NCBI RefSeq assembly: GCF_000455265.1
Contig: NZ_HG005139.1
Coordinates: 134,775-198,774 of the forward strand
Direction of reading: 5' to 3'
Source: Paenibacillus antibioticophila
GTDB taxonomy: Bacteria > Bacillota > Bacilli > Paenibacillales > Paenibacillaceae
DNA length: 64,000 bases
A program made the position numbers and the translations under genes. The notes below the pieces were generated by a model, which saw nothing but the letters and a program-made list of their open reading frames with translations, was not told where the DNA came from and ran no database searches. Positions 42,754-51,070 of this stretch are shown here, piece by piece. Each line of letters starts with the position of its first letter. Position 1 is the stretch's first letter.

Positions 42754-44121
42754 ATGATCATTATGGGATTTCGTCATGGGAAGAGACGTCATTTTGGAGT
42801 AACAGTGGTCGTGCTTGTGGCGTTGTTGGCTGGATTGTTTCCGGGATCTGCAGGCATCGGTTTCGCGGCCGCAATCACAAGCACAGAGTTACGCCCCTTT
42901 CCGCAGCATGTGACGTATACGGCAGGTACGATTAAGCCGAATCATGTCACGCAGACGCAAATGGACGCTGAGGTCAAGCTACTCTATAACGAATATAAGA
43001 TGAAGTATATCAAACAAAATCCGTATAACAGCAACCAATACTATGTGTGGTACAACGATGGGGGCTGGAACGGAGATGCGATCACCGTCTCCGAAGCCCA
43101 TGGCTATGGCATGATGATTACCGCCTTGATGGGCGGACATGATTCACAAGCGAAGACTTTGTTTGACGGGATGTATCGTTATTTCCGGGCTCATCCGAGC
43201 TCACAGAACCCAGACCTGATGGCTTGGCAGCAGGCCAACCGCAACGGCAGTATCGTAGATATTAATGGAACGAACTCAGCCATTGACGGTGATATGGATA
43301 TCGCCTACTCGCTGCTGCTAGCCGACAAGCAATGGGGAAGCGATGGAACTATTAACTACCGTGCGGAAGCCATTAAAGTGATCAATGCAATTATGAATAG
43401 CGAGGTTCACCCGGTTCATTATCATTTGCAGTTGGGCGACTGGGTGCAAATCTCGGGGACCAATCCGGATTACCGCAACGCGACACGTCCTTCGGACTTC
43501 ATGCTGCAGCATATGAAGGAATTCTATCAGGCAACGGGCGATGCACGCTGGCTGCTCGTGATAGATACGACTTACAATATCATTGAAGACGTATATGCCA
43601 GCTACAGCCCTTCGACCGGACTGCTTCCGGATTTCGTATATCGCGACTCGAACGGGAAATACAAGCCTGTCTCGCAATTTACCTGGAACACCCCGAACGG
43701 GTATTTTCTGGAGTCAGAATTTGATGGAGATTATAATTATAATTCCTGCCGAACACCGTGGCGAATCGGGACGGATTACTTGGTAACCGGCAACAACAGA
43801 GCGAAGCAGCAGTTAACGGCACTGAATCAATTCATCACTGCCAAGCATGATGAACCGTGGGAGGTCTGGTCAGGATATTCGCTGGATGGACAGACAAAGC
43901 TTAGTCCGTGGGACGGCGGCATGGACTTTACCGCTCCATTGATGGTTAGTGCAATGATCTCCAGCAACAATCAGCAATGGCTTAACGACCTGTGGGATTA
44001 TCATACGAATGCCTCCAACCCAACGGCCTTGGAATGGAATTATTATTACGGCAACTCGATCCGTCTGCTCAGCATGATCGTCGCTTCCGGCAACTGGTGG
44101 ACGCCGACAGGGGCTCTGTAG
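42754..44121 (+). CDS. Secreted GH8 glycoside hydrolase (chitosanase/endoglucanase type)
   Basis: A 455-residue exported enzyme. A signal peptide ends near GFAAA (40). The GH8 (alpha/alpha)6 barrel shows the general acid in AITVSEAHGYGMM (E114), then IDGDMDIAYSLLLAD with the catalytic aspartates (D178-D182 region), and GYFLESEFDGDYNYNSCRTPWRIGTDYLVTGN. GH8 members cut chitosan, beta-glucan or xylan; the overall form resembles bacillar chitosanase/glucanases but is not decisive. ATG at 42754 follows TGAGAGGCAG; GTG at 42751 is an alternative. It is probably controlled by the upstream LacI regulator. Confidence 0.9.
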   Translation: MIIMGFRHGKRRHFGVTVVVLVALLAGLFPGSAGIGFAAAITSTELRPFPQHVTYTAGTIKPNHVTQTQMDAEVKLLYNEYKMKYIKQNPYNSNQYYVWYNDGGWNGDAITVSEAHGYGMMITALMGGHDSQAKTLFDGMYRYFRAHPSSQNPDLMAWQQANRNGSIVDINGTNSAIDGDMDIAYSLLLADKQWGSDGTINYRAEAIKVINAIMNSEVHPVHYHLQLGDWVQISGTNPDYRNATRPSDFMLQHMKEFYQATGDARWLLVIDTTYNIIEDVYASYSPSTGLLPDFVYRDSNGKYKPVSQFTWNTPNGYFLESEFDGDYNYNSCRTPWRIGTDYLVTGNNRAKQQLTALNQFITAKHDEPWEVWSGYSLDGQTKLSPWDGGMDFTAPLMVSAMISSNNQQWLNDLWDYHTNASNPTALEWNYYYGNSIRLLSMIVASGNWWTPTGAL

Positions 44122-44163
44122 AGGAAAGAAAAATAATCAATGCCGAACCCTGACAAGAGGTTC

Positions 44164-44199
44164 GCTTCGCCCAAGCAGAATTGCTTGGGCGAAGCTTTT
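44164..44199 (+). terminator. Terminator of GH8 gene
   Basis: GCTTCGCCCAAGCA pairs perfectly with TGCTTGGGCGAAGC around GAAT, followed by TTTT. Confidence 0.92.
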
Positions 44200-44346
44200 G
44201 ATTAGAGTATACGGAAAAGGTTAAAGCCCGCCGGCGCCTGTTCTTATAACCGTGGGAATTATAAAGGGGATGTGCTACCATAATTAGAGGATGAAGTATG
44301 AATTGTAATTTGTAATTATGCCAATGAACATACATAGGAGAACACT

Positions 44347-44540
44347 ATGCCAAAAAGAAAAAAGAAAATCACATCCAGCTTCGTTCAACAATAACAAAAG
44401 CCTTGCTTTTCACAATGATCTCCCTCGTTCTGTTTTACCCGTTCGTCTGTGGTTCAGTAGAATATATGTTGATTTCAGGTTCATATTTTGTCAGAATGAG
44501 GATTAGCATGTATTTGGACCATCTATTTGAGAATCGATAA
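44347..44540 (+). pseudogene. Possible remnant of a membrane protein N-terminus
   Basis: ATG at 44347, with AGGAG upstream, begins MPKRKKK and stops after 15 codons. A shift of one base in the A-rich run at 44350-44368 would continue into HIQLRSTITKALLFTMISLVLFYPFV and CGSVEYMLISG, a basic stretch followed by a hydrophobic helix like the start of a YesM-type kinase, ending at a stop near 44540. Nothing else of such a gene is present before the LacI gene. The rest of 44200-44562 shows no other feature. Weak evidence. Confidence 0.25.
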
Positions 44541-44562
44541 GAGAGTTTCTAGGAGTGGTGTC

Positions 44563-45573
44563 ATGTCTGTTACGATTGAAGATATTGCAAAAGAAGCCCG
44601 GGTCTCGGTTGCAACTGTTTCAAGAGTGATTAATAATTCAAAGGCGGTAAGCCCGGAGCTGAAAAAGAGAGTAAATGATGTAATTGAAAAAAGAAACTTC
44701 AAGCCAAATTCCTTGGCTAGAGGTTTGATCATGAAGAGAACTAACATTATTGGAATCATTGTTCCGGACATCTCTAACCCGGTATTTGGGGCTTTAACTC
44801 GAGGGATAAACAGCTTTTGCCAGCAGAAGGGTTACACGCTAATGGTGTGTGAATCGGGGGGCCATCAGGAGAAGGAAGTCGAGTTGCTGGGGGTATTGGC
44901 GGATAAAAAAGTAGATGGAGTTTTATTTGCCGGTGTTGATGTTAATTCTGCCTTGGTAGGAGAAATGAAAAGTATGAGGTATCCTATCGTTCTTGTTACG
45001 CAGGAGGCTTCGAATGGGGAAGAGGTTATTCATACCGTCATCCACGATAATGTGAAAGCGATGTATGATGCTGTCTCTTTCTTGATTGAGAACGGACATC
45101 AAAGAATCGCTCTAATCGGGGGACCCGAGAATGACTATTCTTCCGGACAAAAACGGTTACAGGGATATAAGCAGGCTCTGGAGGAGCAAAAGATTGAAAT
45201 CCTGGATTCATACATTGAACACGGGGATTTCTCTTTCGAATCCGGCTATGAATGCATGCGAAAAATTTACGAAGAAAATAGCGTATTGCCTACGGCCGTT
45301 ATGGTGTGTAATGATGCTATGGCGATCGGTGCCATTCGGTTTCTGAAAACCTCGAAGGTTTCGGTTCCCGCGGATATTTCCATTATGGGTTTCGATGATC
45401 TGGAGTTCGGGAGGTATTTCAGTCCTGAATTGACAACCGTCCGTATTTCTTATTTTGATGAGGGGCTTAGAGCAATCAAGACGCTGTTCAAGCTGATACA
45501 AGAGCAAAGCGTGCCAATGACTCAATTTATCCCCCACAAAATCATCAGAAGAATTAGTGTAAAAAAAATTTAA
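44563..45573 (+). CDS. LacI-family regulator of the sucrose-phosphorylase operon
   Basis: A 336-residue repressor. The helix-turn-helix and hinge are VTIEDIAKEARVSVATVSRVINNSKAVSPELKKRVNDVIEKRNFKPNSLARGL; the effector domain shows NIIGIIVPDISNPVFGAL, KKVDGVLFAG, AMVCNDAMAIGAIRFL and ISIMGFDDLEFGRYFSPELTTVR. The ATG at 44563 follows AGGAG at 8 bp; upstream in-frame ATG at 44527 is not needed. It lies directly before the sugar importer operon, whose promoter region has two strong palindromes suited to a LacI-type repressor. Confidence 0.9.
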   Translation: MSVTIEDIAKEARVSVATVSRVINNSKAVSPELKKRVNDVIEKRNFKPNSLARGLIMKRTNIIGIIVPDISNPVFGALTRGINSFCQQKGYTLMVCESGGHQEKEVELLGVLADKKVDGVLFAGVDVNSALVGEMKSMRYPIVLVTQEASNGEEVIHTVIHDNVKAMYDAVSFLIENGHQRIALIGGPENDYSSGQKRLQGYKQALEEQKIEILDSYIEHGDFSFESGYECMRKIYEENSVLPTAVMVCNDAMAIGAIRFLKTSKVSVPADISIMGFDDLEFGRYFSPELTTVRISYFDEGLRAIKTLFKLIQEQSVPMTQFIPHKIIRRISVKKI

Positions 45574-45608
45574 AAGGTATATTGCATTTATTTTATTCCG
45601 GCGTTATA

Positions 45609-45640
45609 CTCACTTTAGGAAAAGGTTTTCCTAAAGTGAG
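45609..45640 (+). promoter_or_regulatory. Large palindromic operator, distal copy
   Basis: CTCACTTTAGGAAAA, central GG, then its exact complement: 15-bp perfect arms. The core AGGAAAA-GG-TTTTCCT recurs at 45712-45727, 95 bp away centre to centre (close to nine helical turns). It could also fold as a hairpin serving as the LacI gene terminator. Confidence 0.75.
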
Positions 45641-45711
45641 ATTCTCAAAAAAGAAGCATATAAAGGAGGTAAAACAAGGAATTAGGATTTAGATAATTTT
45701 TTTGGGAATTT

Positions 45712-45734
45712 AGGAAAAGGTTTTCCTGTATAAT
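45712..45734 (+). promoter_or_regulatory. Palindromic operator overlapping promoter of sugar importer operon
   Basis: AGGAAAAGGTTTTCCT (45712-45727) lies directly before TATAAT (45729-45734), filling the -35/-10 spacer, so repressor binding would block RNA polymerase. No good -35 hexamer is visible. Confidence 0.75.
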
Positions 45735-45775
45735 TTAATGATAAACATCTAAGACTTTAACTCTAATGGCAATTT

Positions 45776-45789
45776 AGAAAGCGTTTCCT
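45776..45789 (+). promoter_or_regulatory. Possible cre site
   Basis: AGAAAGCGTTTCCT resembles a catabolite-responsive element (core AAAGCGTTTC) with mismatches at the ends. It is downstream of the -10 and 56 bp before the first gene. Confidence 0.45.
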
Positions 45790-45844
45790 ATTTGTTTTTT
45801 GCACGTTGAGGTTTAGCCAATAACTTAGATGGGGGTTTCTTTGT

Positions 45845-47143
45845 ATGAAACTGTTTAAAGCTAAAAAAATTTGGATGCCATTGATTGCAGCTTCTCTGGT
45901 GTTATCGCTAACTGCTTGCGGAGGGAATTCGACCCAATCGGGCGCAGAAGCACCAGACACAGATGAACCTGTGACCATTACTTTTTCCTTTGACCAAGGA
46001 ATCGGGCAACCGGCTCAGACACTGATTGATGAATATAATGCAAGCCAAGAAAAATATATTGTTGAATCAAAAATCCTGCCGCAGGATGCGAATGTAGTTC
46101 ACGATGACTTTGTGAATAAATTGGCCTCGGGCGATACAAGCGTAGATGTTATGGCTCTGGATGTTGTATATGTAGCAGAGTTTGCCTCAGCCGGCTGGTT
46201 GACGGATCTGACCCAGTATTTTGATCAAGCTACGCAGGACCTGTACTTACCTGGAACGATTGAAACTGCAACCTATAATGAGAAGCTTGTTGCATTTCCT
46301 TGGTTTACAAATGCAAGCGCTCTCTTCTACCGGAAGGATGTCCTTGAGCAATTGGGCGTAGAGCCTCCAACAACTTATCAAGGATGGATGGATCTTCAGA
46401 GCCAAGTGCAAGGCGTAAACGATGTTCAATACACAAGCGTGTTCCAAGCTGCACTTTCTGAAGCGCTAGTTTGTAACTGGGTTGAGTATGTAGCCAACAA
46501 CGGTGGAGAAATTTTGGATGCGAACGGAAATCCAGTGGTAAACACCGAAAATAACATCGAGGCGACTCAGATTATGCTGGACCTGGTTAAGAATTATGCT
46601 CCTGAAGGTGTAACAACTTATAACGAGCCGGAAAGCGAGCAAGTATTTTTGGACGGAAAAGCCTTGTTCATTCGTGATTGGTCTGGATTCTGGAGTCAAG
46701 CTAACAAGGAAGGCTCCAAAGTCAAGGACAAAGTGGGTGTTACCTCGTTGCCTGTCGGTCCTAAAGGAACAGAGTCTCATTCCACGCTTGGCGGTCTGAA
46801 TTTGGTAATCAACAATGCTATTGATGATGCCCATAAAGAGGCGGCGATCGATTTCATCAAGTATCTGTCCAGTGAAAGCGTTCAGAAGAAAATGAATTTG
46901 ATTGCAGCTCAGCCACCTGTTCTGAAATCAGTCTATCAAGATGCTGAGGTACTGGAAGCGAACCCATTCTATGCGGACTTCTATGACATTATCATGAACG
47001 GGAAGGCCAGACCAATGTCTCCTCAATATGCAAGAGTATCAGATTCGATTCAACGGAATATCCATGCCGCATTAGCTGAAAATATCGATATCAAGACAGC
47101 TCTGGATACCATTCAAAGTGATATCGAAGCACTGAACAAATAA
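45845..47143 (+). CDS. Carbohydrate ABC substrate-binding lipoprotein
   Basis: A 432-residue lipoprotein with lipobox SLTAC and a family 1 binding fold (VTITFSFDQGIGQPAQTLIDEYNASQEKYIVESKILPQD, DVMALDVVYVAEFASAGWLTDLT, NEKLVAFPWFTNASALFYRKDVLEQLG, KALFIRDWSGFW). It matches trehalose/maltose or alpha-glucoside-type binding proteins. It opens the operon that ends with a sucrose-phosphorylase-like enzyme, so an alpha-glucosidic disaccharide or glucosyl-glycerol/glycerate-type compound is a reasonable ligand (inference). GATGGGGGTTTC precedes the ATG. Confidence 0.9.
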   Translation: MKLFKAKKIWMPLIAASLVLSLTACGGNSTQSGAEAPDTDEPVTITFSFDQGIGQPAQTLIDEYNASQEKYIVESKILPQDANVVHDDFVNKLASGDTSVDVMALDVVYVAEFASAGWLTDLTQYFDQATQDLYLPGTIETATYNEKLVAFPWFTNASALFYRKDVLEQLGVEPPTTYQGWMDLQSQVQGVNDVQYTSVFQAALSEALVCNWVEYVANNGGEILDANGNPVVNTENNIEATQIMLDLVKNYAPEGVTTYNEPESEQVFLDGKALFIRDWSGFWSQANKEGSKVKDKVGVTSLPVGPKGTESHSTLGGLNLVINNAIDDAHKEAAIDFIKYLSSESVQKKMNLIAAQPPVLKSVYQDAEVLEANPFYADFYDIIMNGKARPMSPQYARVSDSIQRNIHAALAENIDIKTALDTIQSDIEALNK

Positions 47144-47159
47144 AGAAATTGGAGAGGAC

Positions 47160-47207
47160 ATGGACTGCAATGTAATTGAGCGGAGATCAATTCATATTGC
47201 AGTCCAT
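47160..47207 (+). other. Intercistronic hairpin between binding protein and permease
   Basis: ATGGACTGCAAT (47160-47171) is exactly complementary to ATTGCAGTCCAT (47196-47207), giving a 12-bp stem with a 24-nt loop, no T-tract. Such structures often stabilise the upstream part of a transcript so that binding protein is made in excess over the permeases. Confidence 0.65.
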
Positions 47208-47232
47208 GTTATCAGAATGGAGTGGTCAAGGG

Positions 47233-48117
47233 ATGAAGAGCTTGCAGAGAAGGGAAACCAGAGATGCCTGGCTGATGATGCTCCCTGCATTAGTCGTTTT
47301 ATTGGTCATTGCGGTATATCCGATTCTAAGGACATTTTGGTTGAGTCTTCATGAAATGGTGTTAACTGACCCTGGCTCTGGATATCCGTTTGTGGGGTTG
47401 AAAAATTATACAGATATCTTTAGGGATGCTCGGGCAGGAGCTTCGATTTTATTTACCTTCAAATTCACGATTGCGACCGTGGTATTAGAACTGATCGTTG
47501 GTTTTGCAGCGGCGTTGATTATGAATAAAACGTTTAAAGGCAGAGGTTTAGTGAGAGCGGCGATTCTGATCCCATGGGCCATTCCTACTACGGTTTCGGC
47601 CCTGATGTGGAAATTTATATATAACGACCAATACGGATTATTTAATGATGTGCTTTATCGTCTTGGATTAATCGACGGATATAAAGCTTGGTTAGCTACG
47701 GAAGGCGGTACATTCATGGCACTGGTGATTGCAGACGTCTGGAAGACGGCTCCTTTTATGGCGCTATTAATCTTGGCAGGTCTGCAGATGATTCCAGGTG
47801 ATTTGTATGAATCAGCAAAAATTGATGGAGCGAATTCATTCCAGGCATTTGTAAAAATTACACTGCCGATGGTGAGAAGCACCGTGCTGGTTGCCCTGTT
47901 GTTCAGAACCATTGATGCATTCCGGGTATTCGACTTGGTATCTGTCATGACTGGCGGTGCGAACGGATCAGAAAGTGTATCTTTGTATGCCTACGCTCAT
48001 TTAATGAAATTCCTGAATTTCGGCTATGGCTCGGCGGTATCGGTTCTTATCTTCTTATTCGTCTTCGGCATCAGCCTAATTTACATGAAATCAATCGGAA
48101 AAGACCTAGCTTCATAG
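47233..48117 (+). CDS. Carbohydrate ABC permease, first
   Basis: An approximately 294-residue CUT1 permease with six helices: WLMMLPALVVLLVIAVYPILRTFWLSLHEM, IPWAIPTTVSALMWKFIYND, and the coupling loop ESAKIDGANSFQAFVKITLPMVRSTV. The start is unclear: the ATG at 47233 gives the family-like start but AAGGG abuts it; in-frame ATG at 47206 and TTG at 47176 lie within the intercistronic hairpin. It pairs with the second permease encoded 21 bp downstream. Confidence 0.85.
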   Translation: MKSLQRRETRDAWLMMLPALVVLLVIAVYPILRTFWLSLHEMVLTDPGSGYPFVGLKNYTDIFRDARAGASILFTFKFTIATVVLELIVGFAAALIMNKTFKGRGLVRAAILIPWAIPTTVSALMWKFIYNDQYGLFNDVLYRLGLIDGYKAWLATEGGTFMALVIADVWKTAPFMALLILAGLQMIPGDLYESAKIDGANSFQAFVKITLPMVRSTVLVALLFRTIDAFRVFDLVSVMTGGANGSESVSLYAYAHLMKFLNFGYGSAVSVLIFLFVFGISLIYMKSIGKDLAS

Positions 48118-48138
48118 GTTCGGAGAGGAGGGACATCC

Positions 48139-48978
48139 ATGGATATGAAAGTCACAAGAACCCTAAAGGCGAGTTTACTATATGTGCTTGTATTACTGTT
48201 TTTAGCTTTTATTTTATTGCCTTATATATGGCAATTTCTAACCTCGATCAAGCCTCTCGCAGAAATCTCAGCGATACCTGCGAAATGGATACCTAGCAAG
48301 ATTAACGTTGAGTATTACTTCAATGTATTCCAGAAGCATCCGTTCGCGAGATATTTATTGAATAGTGCGATTGTTGCTTCAGTTACGACGGTCGTGAGCA
48401 TCCTGATCGGAGCCTCTGCCTCCTATGCGCTGGCCAGGCTGCACTTTAAAGGAAAGAAAGTCGTCCTGCTGTCCATTTTGGCGATTTCCATGTTTCCGAC
48501 GATTTCTACGGTAAGCCCCTTGTTTTTAATCTTGAAAAACATGAATTTGTTGAATACGTACGCGGGTTTGGTCATCCCTTATACGACATTCGCATTGCCC
48601 TTCTCAATTTGGCTGCTGACGAACTTCTTTGGTCAATTGCCGAAGGGCTTCGAGGAAGCGGCAACGATCGACGGATGCTCCAGACTGCAGACCTTCTTCA
48701 AGATTATGCTGCCGCTCATTAAACCGGCTACCTTCTCTGTCGGTCTGTTGGTCTTCATCAATTCCTGGAATGAATATATTTATAGTTTGACTTTTATGAC
48801 GGATGACAGCATGAGAACCGTGCCGGTCGGAATTGCATTGTTCCCAAGTAATTATGAGCTTCCATGGGGCGACATGGCCGCTGCGTCAATTGTTGTAACA
48901 GTCCCGCTTATCATCTTGGTTCTGATGTTCCAGCAGAAGATCATTGCCGGATTAACTACCGGCGGGATTAAAGGGTAA
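48139..48978 (+). CDS. Carbohydrate ABC permease, second
   Basis: A 279-residue CUT1 permease: LLYVLVLLFLAFILLPYIWQFLTSIKPLAEI at the start, ASASYALARLHFKGKKVVLLSIL, and EEAATIDGCSRLQTFFKIMLPLIKPA as the EAA loop. GAGAGGAGGGACATCC gives a strong ribosome site. No ATPase gene is present in the operon, implying a shared MsmK/MalK-type ATPase elsewhere. Confidence 0.92.
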   Translation: MDMKVTRTLKASLLYVLVLLFLAFILLPYIWQFLTSIKPLAEISAIPAKWIPSKINVEYYFNVFQKHPFARYLLNSAIVASVTTVVSILIGASASYALARLHFKGKKVVLLSILAISMFPTISTVSPLFLILKNMNLLNTYAGLVIPYTTFALPFSIWLLTNFFGQLPKGFEEAATIDGCSRLQTFFKIMLPLIKPATFSVGLLVFINSWNEYIYSLTFMTDDSMRTVPVGIALFPSNYELPWGDMAAASIVVTVPLIILVLMFQQKIIAGLTTGGIKG

Positions 48979-48999
48979 ATCATACAGAGGAGAATGAGG

Positions 49000-50079
49000 A
49001 TGAGTAAAATCAGATTTGGACTCATAGGATCAGGATGGAGAGCCGAGTTTTACATCCGTATCGCGAAAGCCCTGCCGGAAAAGTTCGAATTAACCGGGGT
49101 GGTTATTCGGGATCGGGAAAAGGGAGAAGCCTTTGCTGCAAAATTCGGGGTGAACGTTGTTCAGTCCCTTGAAGAATTGCTGAATAACCAGCTTGATTAT
49201 GTGGTATTGTCCATCAAAAGAGGAATAGTCTCGGACTATTTAATCGAGCTGTTTAAGAGGGGGGTCCCGGTATTGTGCGAGACTCCTCCAGGAGAAACGA
49301 TCGAGGCGTTGGAAGAGCTTTGGGAACAAGCGGTTAAATATAATGCCAAGGTGCAAATTGCGGAGCAATATTTTGTTCAACCCCTGTATTCTGCTTGGCT
49401 AAAGGTGATCCAGGACGGCAAGCTGGGTGAGGTCAGCAATATCAATCTTTCGTCTCTGCATGGATATCATGGTGTAAGCATCATCAGAAAGGCTTTGAAC
49501 GCAGGTTACGGAAATTGCACCATCATCGGAAAAAGGTACTCTTTTGAGGTGACCGAAACTTACGGCCGGGAAGGCATGGCCTTTGACGGGGAGATTTTTT
49601 CCTGTACAAGAGATCGTTTGACTTTGGAATTTGAAAATGGGAAGGTTGCCTTCTTTGATTTCTCTGATCCGGCTCAATATCACTCCTTTATCCGCACACG
49701 CCAGTTGACTGTGCAAGGGGTAAGAGGTGAAATCGATGATTTGAGCATCAGATATCTGACTTCAGCCAATGTGCCGGTGACGCAAGAACTCAACCGGATT
49801 GACTTGGGAAGATACAGTAATCAGGAATGGGCTCACTACGGAATCATGCTGGGTGAAGAGTTCGTTTACAGAAATCCTTATACGAACGTTCGATTGAACG
49901 ATGACGAAATAGCAGTCGCTACTTGTATGGACCTGATGGGTGAATATTTGACTACGGACAAGGAGTTTTATTCTTTAAAAGAAGCCCTGCAAGACACTTA
50001 CATTGCTTTGAAGATGGAAGAGGCGCTGAAGCATCCGAATCAAGAAGTATCGACTTCAACAAGAATATGGGCTCAATAA
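49000..50079 (+). CDS. Gfo/Idh/MocA-family oxidoreductase
   Basis: A 359-residue protein with an N-terminal Rossmann fold (IRFGLIGSGWRAEFYIRIAK, VVIRDREKGEAFAAKFG), the family-type GVPVLCETPPGETIEAL (EKP-like motif altered to ETP), and a C-terminal alpha/beta domain. The replacement of the usual catalytic-site lysine (EKP) by threonine is notable and could change or abolish redox activity. It would act on a sugar or sugar derivative taken in by the ABC system. ATG at 49000 is preceded by GAGGAG; an ATG at 48994 overlaps that site. Confidence 0.85.
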   Translation: MSKIRFGLIGSGWRAEFYIRIAKALPEKFELTGVVIRDREKGEAFAAKFGVNVVQSLEELLNNQLDYVVLSIKRGIVSDYLIELFKRGVPVLCETPPGETIEALEELWEQAVKYNAKVQIAEQYFVQPLYSAWLKVIQDGKLGEVSNINLSSLHGYHGVSIIRKALNAGYGNCTIIGKRYSFEVTETYGREGMAFDGEIFSCTRDRLTLEFENGKVAFFDFSDPAQYHSFIRTRQLTVQGVRGEIDDLSIRYLTSANVPVTQELNRIDLGRYSNQEWAHYGIMLGEEFVYRNPYTNVRLNDDEIAVATCMDLMGEYLTTDKEFYSLKEALQDTYIALKMEEALKHPNQEVSTSTRIWAQ

Positions 50080-50099
50080 TCGGATGCAGGAGGTTTGAC

Positions 50100-51059
50100 A
50101 TGCTTAAATTCGATCAGAATATTGAGCTTAAAAAAAGCGGCAATGATTTGTTCATGGCAGGAGAAATTCTTATCGACATGATCTCAGAGGATTACAATGA
50201 CGACTTTACTTGCCGCACATACCGACAATTTTTTGGAGGTTCTCCATCCAATATCGCGATGAATGCGCACAAACTAGGAGTTCACGCAGTAGTTGCTTCC
50301 GTAGTAGGTGAAGACGGCTTGGGAAATTTCCTGATCCATGAATTGAAATCGGCTGGAATAGATACCGGGTACATTCAGAGGACGGCGGAAGGCCCCACAA
50401 GTATGGTTGTCGTTACCAAAAGTCAATCCACTCCAACTCCCGTTTTTTATCGTGGGGCGGATTATCGCTTGTCTTACACCGAGAAGCTTGAGGAGAAGCT
50501 GATGAACTCCAAGATCGTCCACTTTTCCTGCTGGCCGCTTTCCAGAAATCCGGCGAGAGAGACAATCGAGAAGATCATTTCCAAGGCCAAAATGAATGGT
50601 TTGCTAGTCTGCTTCGATCCTAACTATCATCCGATGCTCTGGAAAGCCGGAGAGGATGGAATCGAGTACGTGAAGTCTGTGATCGGAAAGGTGGACATCG
50701 TGAAGCCGTCCGAGGATGATGCGGAAAGACTGTTCGGAGCGCATACGCATGAGCAATATATAGAAATGTTTTTGAAGCTTGGAGCAAAGCTTGTCATTCT
50801 AACCTTGGGCAAGGACGGCGCACTTGTGTCCAACGGTGTAGAGACTTTCCGCTTTAGCTCCCTGGCCACAGAGGTAGCGGATACGACGGGGGCGGGAGAT
50901 GCCTTTTGGTCGGGATTTTACGCAGCAACAGTAAAAGGCTATACAATCAGAGAAGCCTTGTCGTGTGGGTTCGCGGTGAGTGCCTATAAGCTGAAATATA
51001 CCGGAGCTATTGTAGATTTACCGAAATTGGAAGCCATAAAAGAGATATATGGCTTATAG
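50100..51059 (+). CDS. PfkB-family carbohydrate kinase
   Basis: A 319-residue ribokinase/fructokinase-like enzyme. Early motif GEILIDMIS, then RQFFGGSPSNIAMNAHKLG, VCFDPNYHPMLW, VKPSEDDAERLFG, and the closing signature DTTGAGDAFWSGFYAA with the catalytic aspartate. It phosphorylates a sugar with ATP; given the sucrose-phosphorylase-like neighbour, fructose released by phosphorolysis is a natural candidate (inference). ATG at 50100 follows GGAGGTTTGAC. Confidence 0.88.
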   Translation: MLKFDQNIELKKSGNDLFMAGEILIDMISEDYNDDFTCRTYRQFFGGSPSNIAMNAHKLGVHAVVASVVGEDGLGNFLIHELKSAGIDTGYIQRTAEGPTSMVVVTKSQSTPTPVFYRGADYRLSYTEKLEEKLMNSKIVHFSCWPLSRNPARETIEKIISKAKMNGLLVCFDPNYHPMLWKAGEDGIEYVKSVIGKVDIVKPSEDDAERLFGAHTHEQYIEMFLKLGAKLVILTLGKDGALVSNGVETFRFSSLATEVADTTGAGDAFWSGFYAATVKGYTIREALSCGFAVSAYKLKYTGAIVDLPKLEAIKEIYGL

Positions 51060-51070
51060 GAGGAGTGTAT

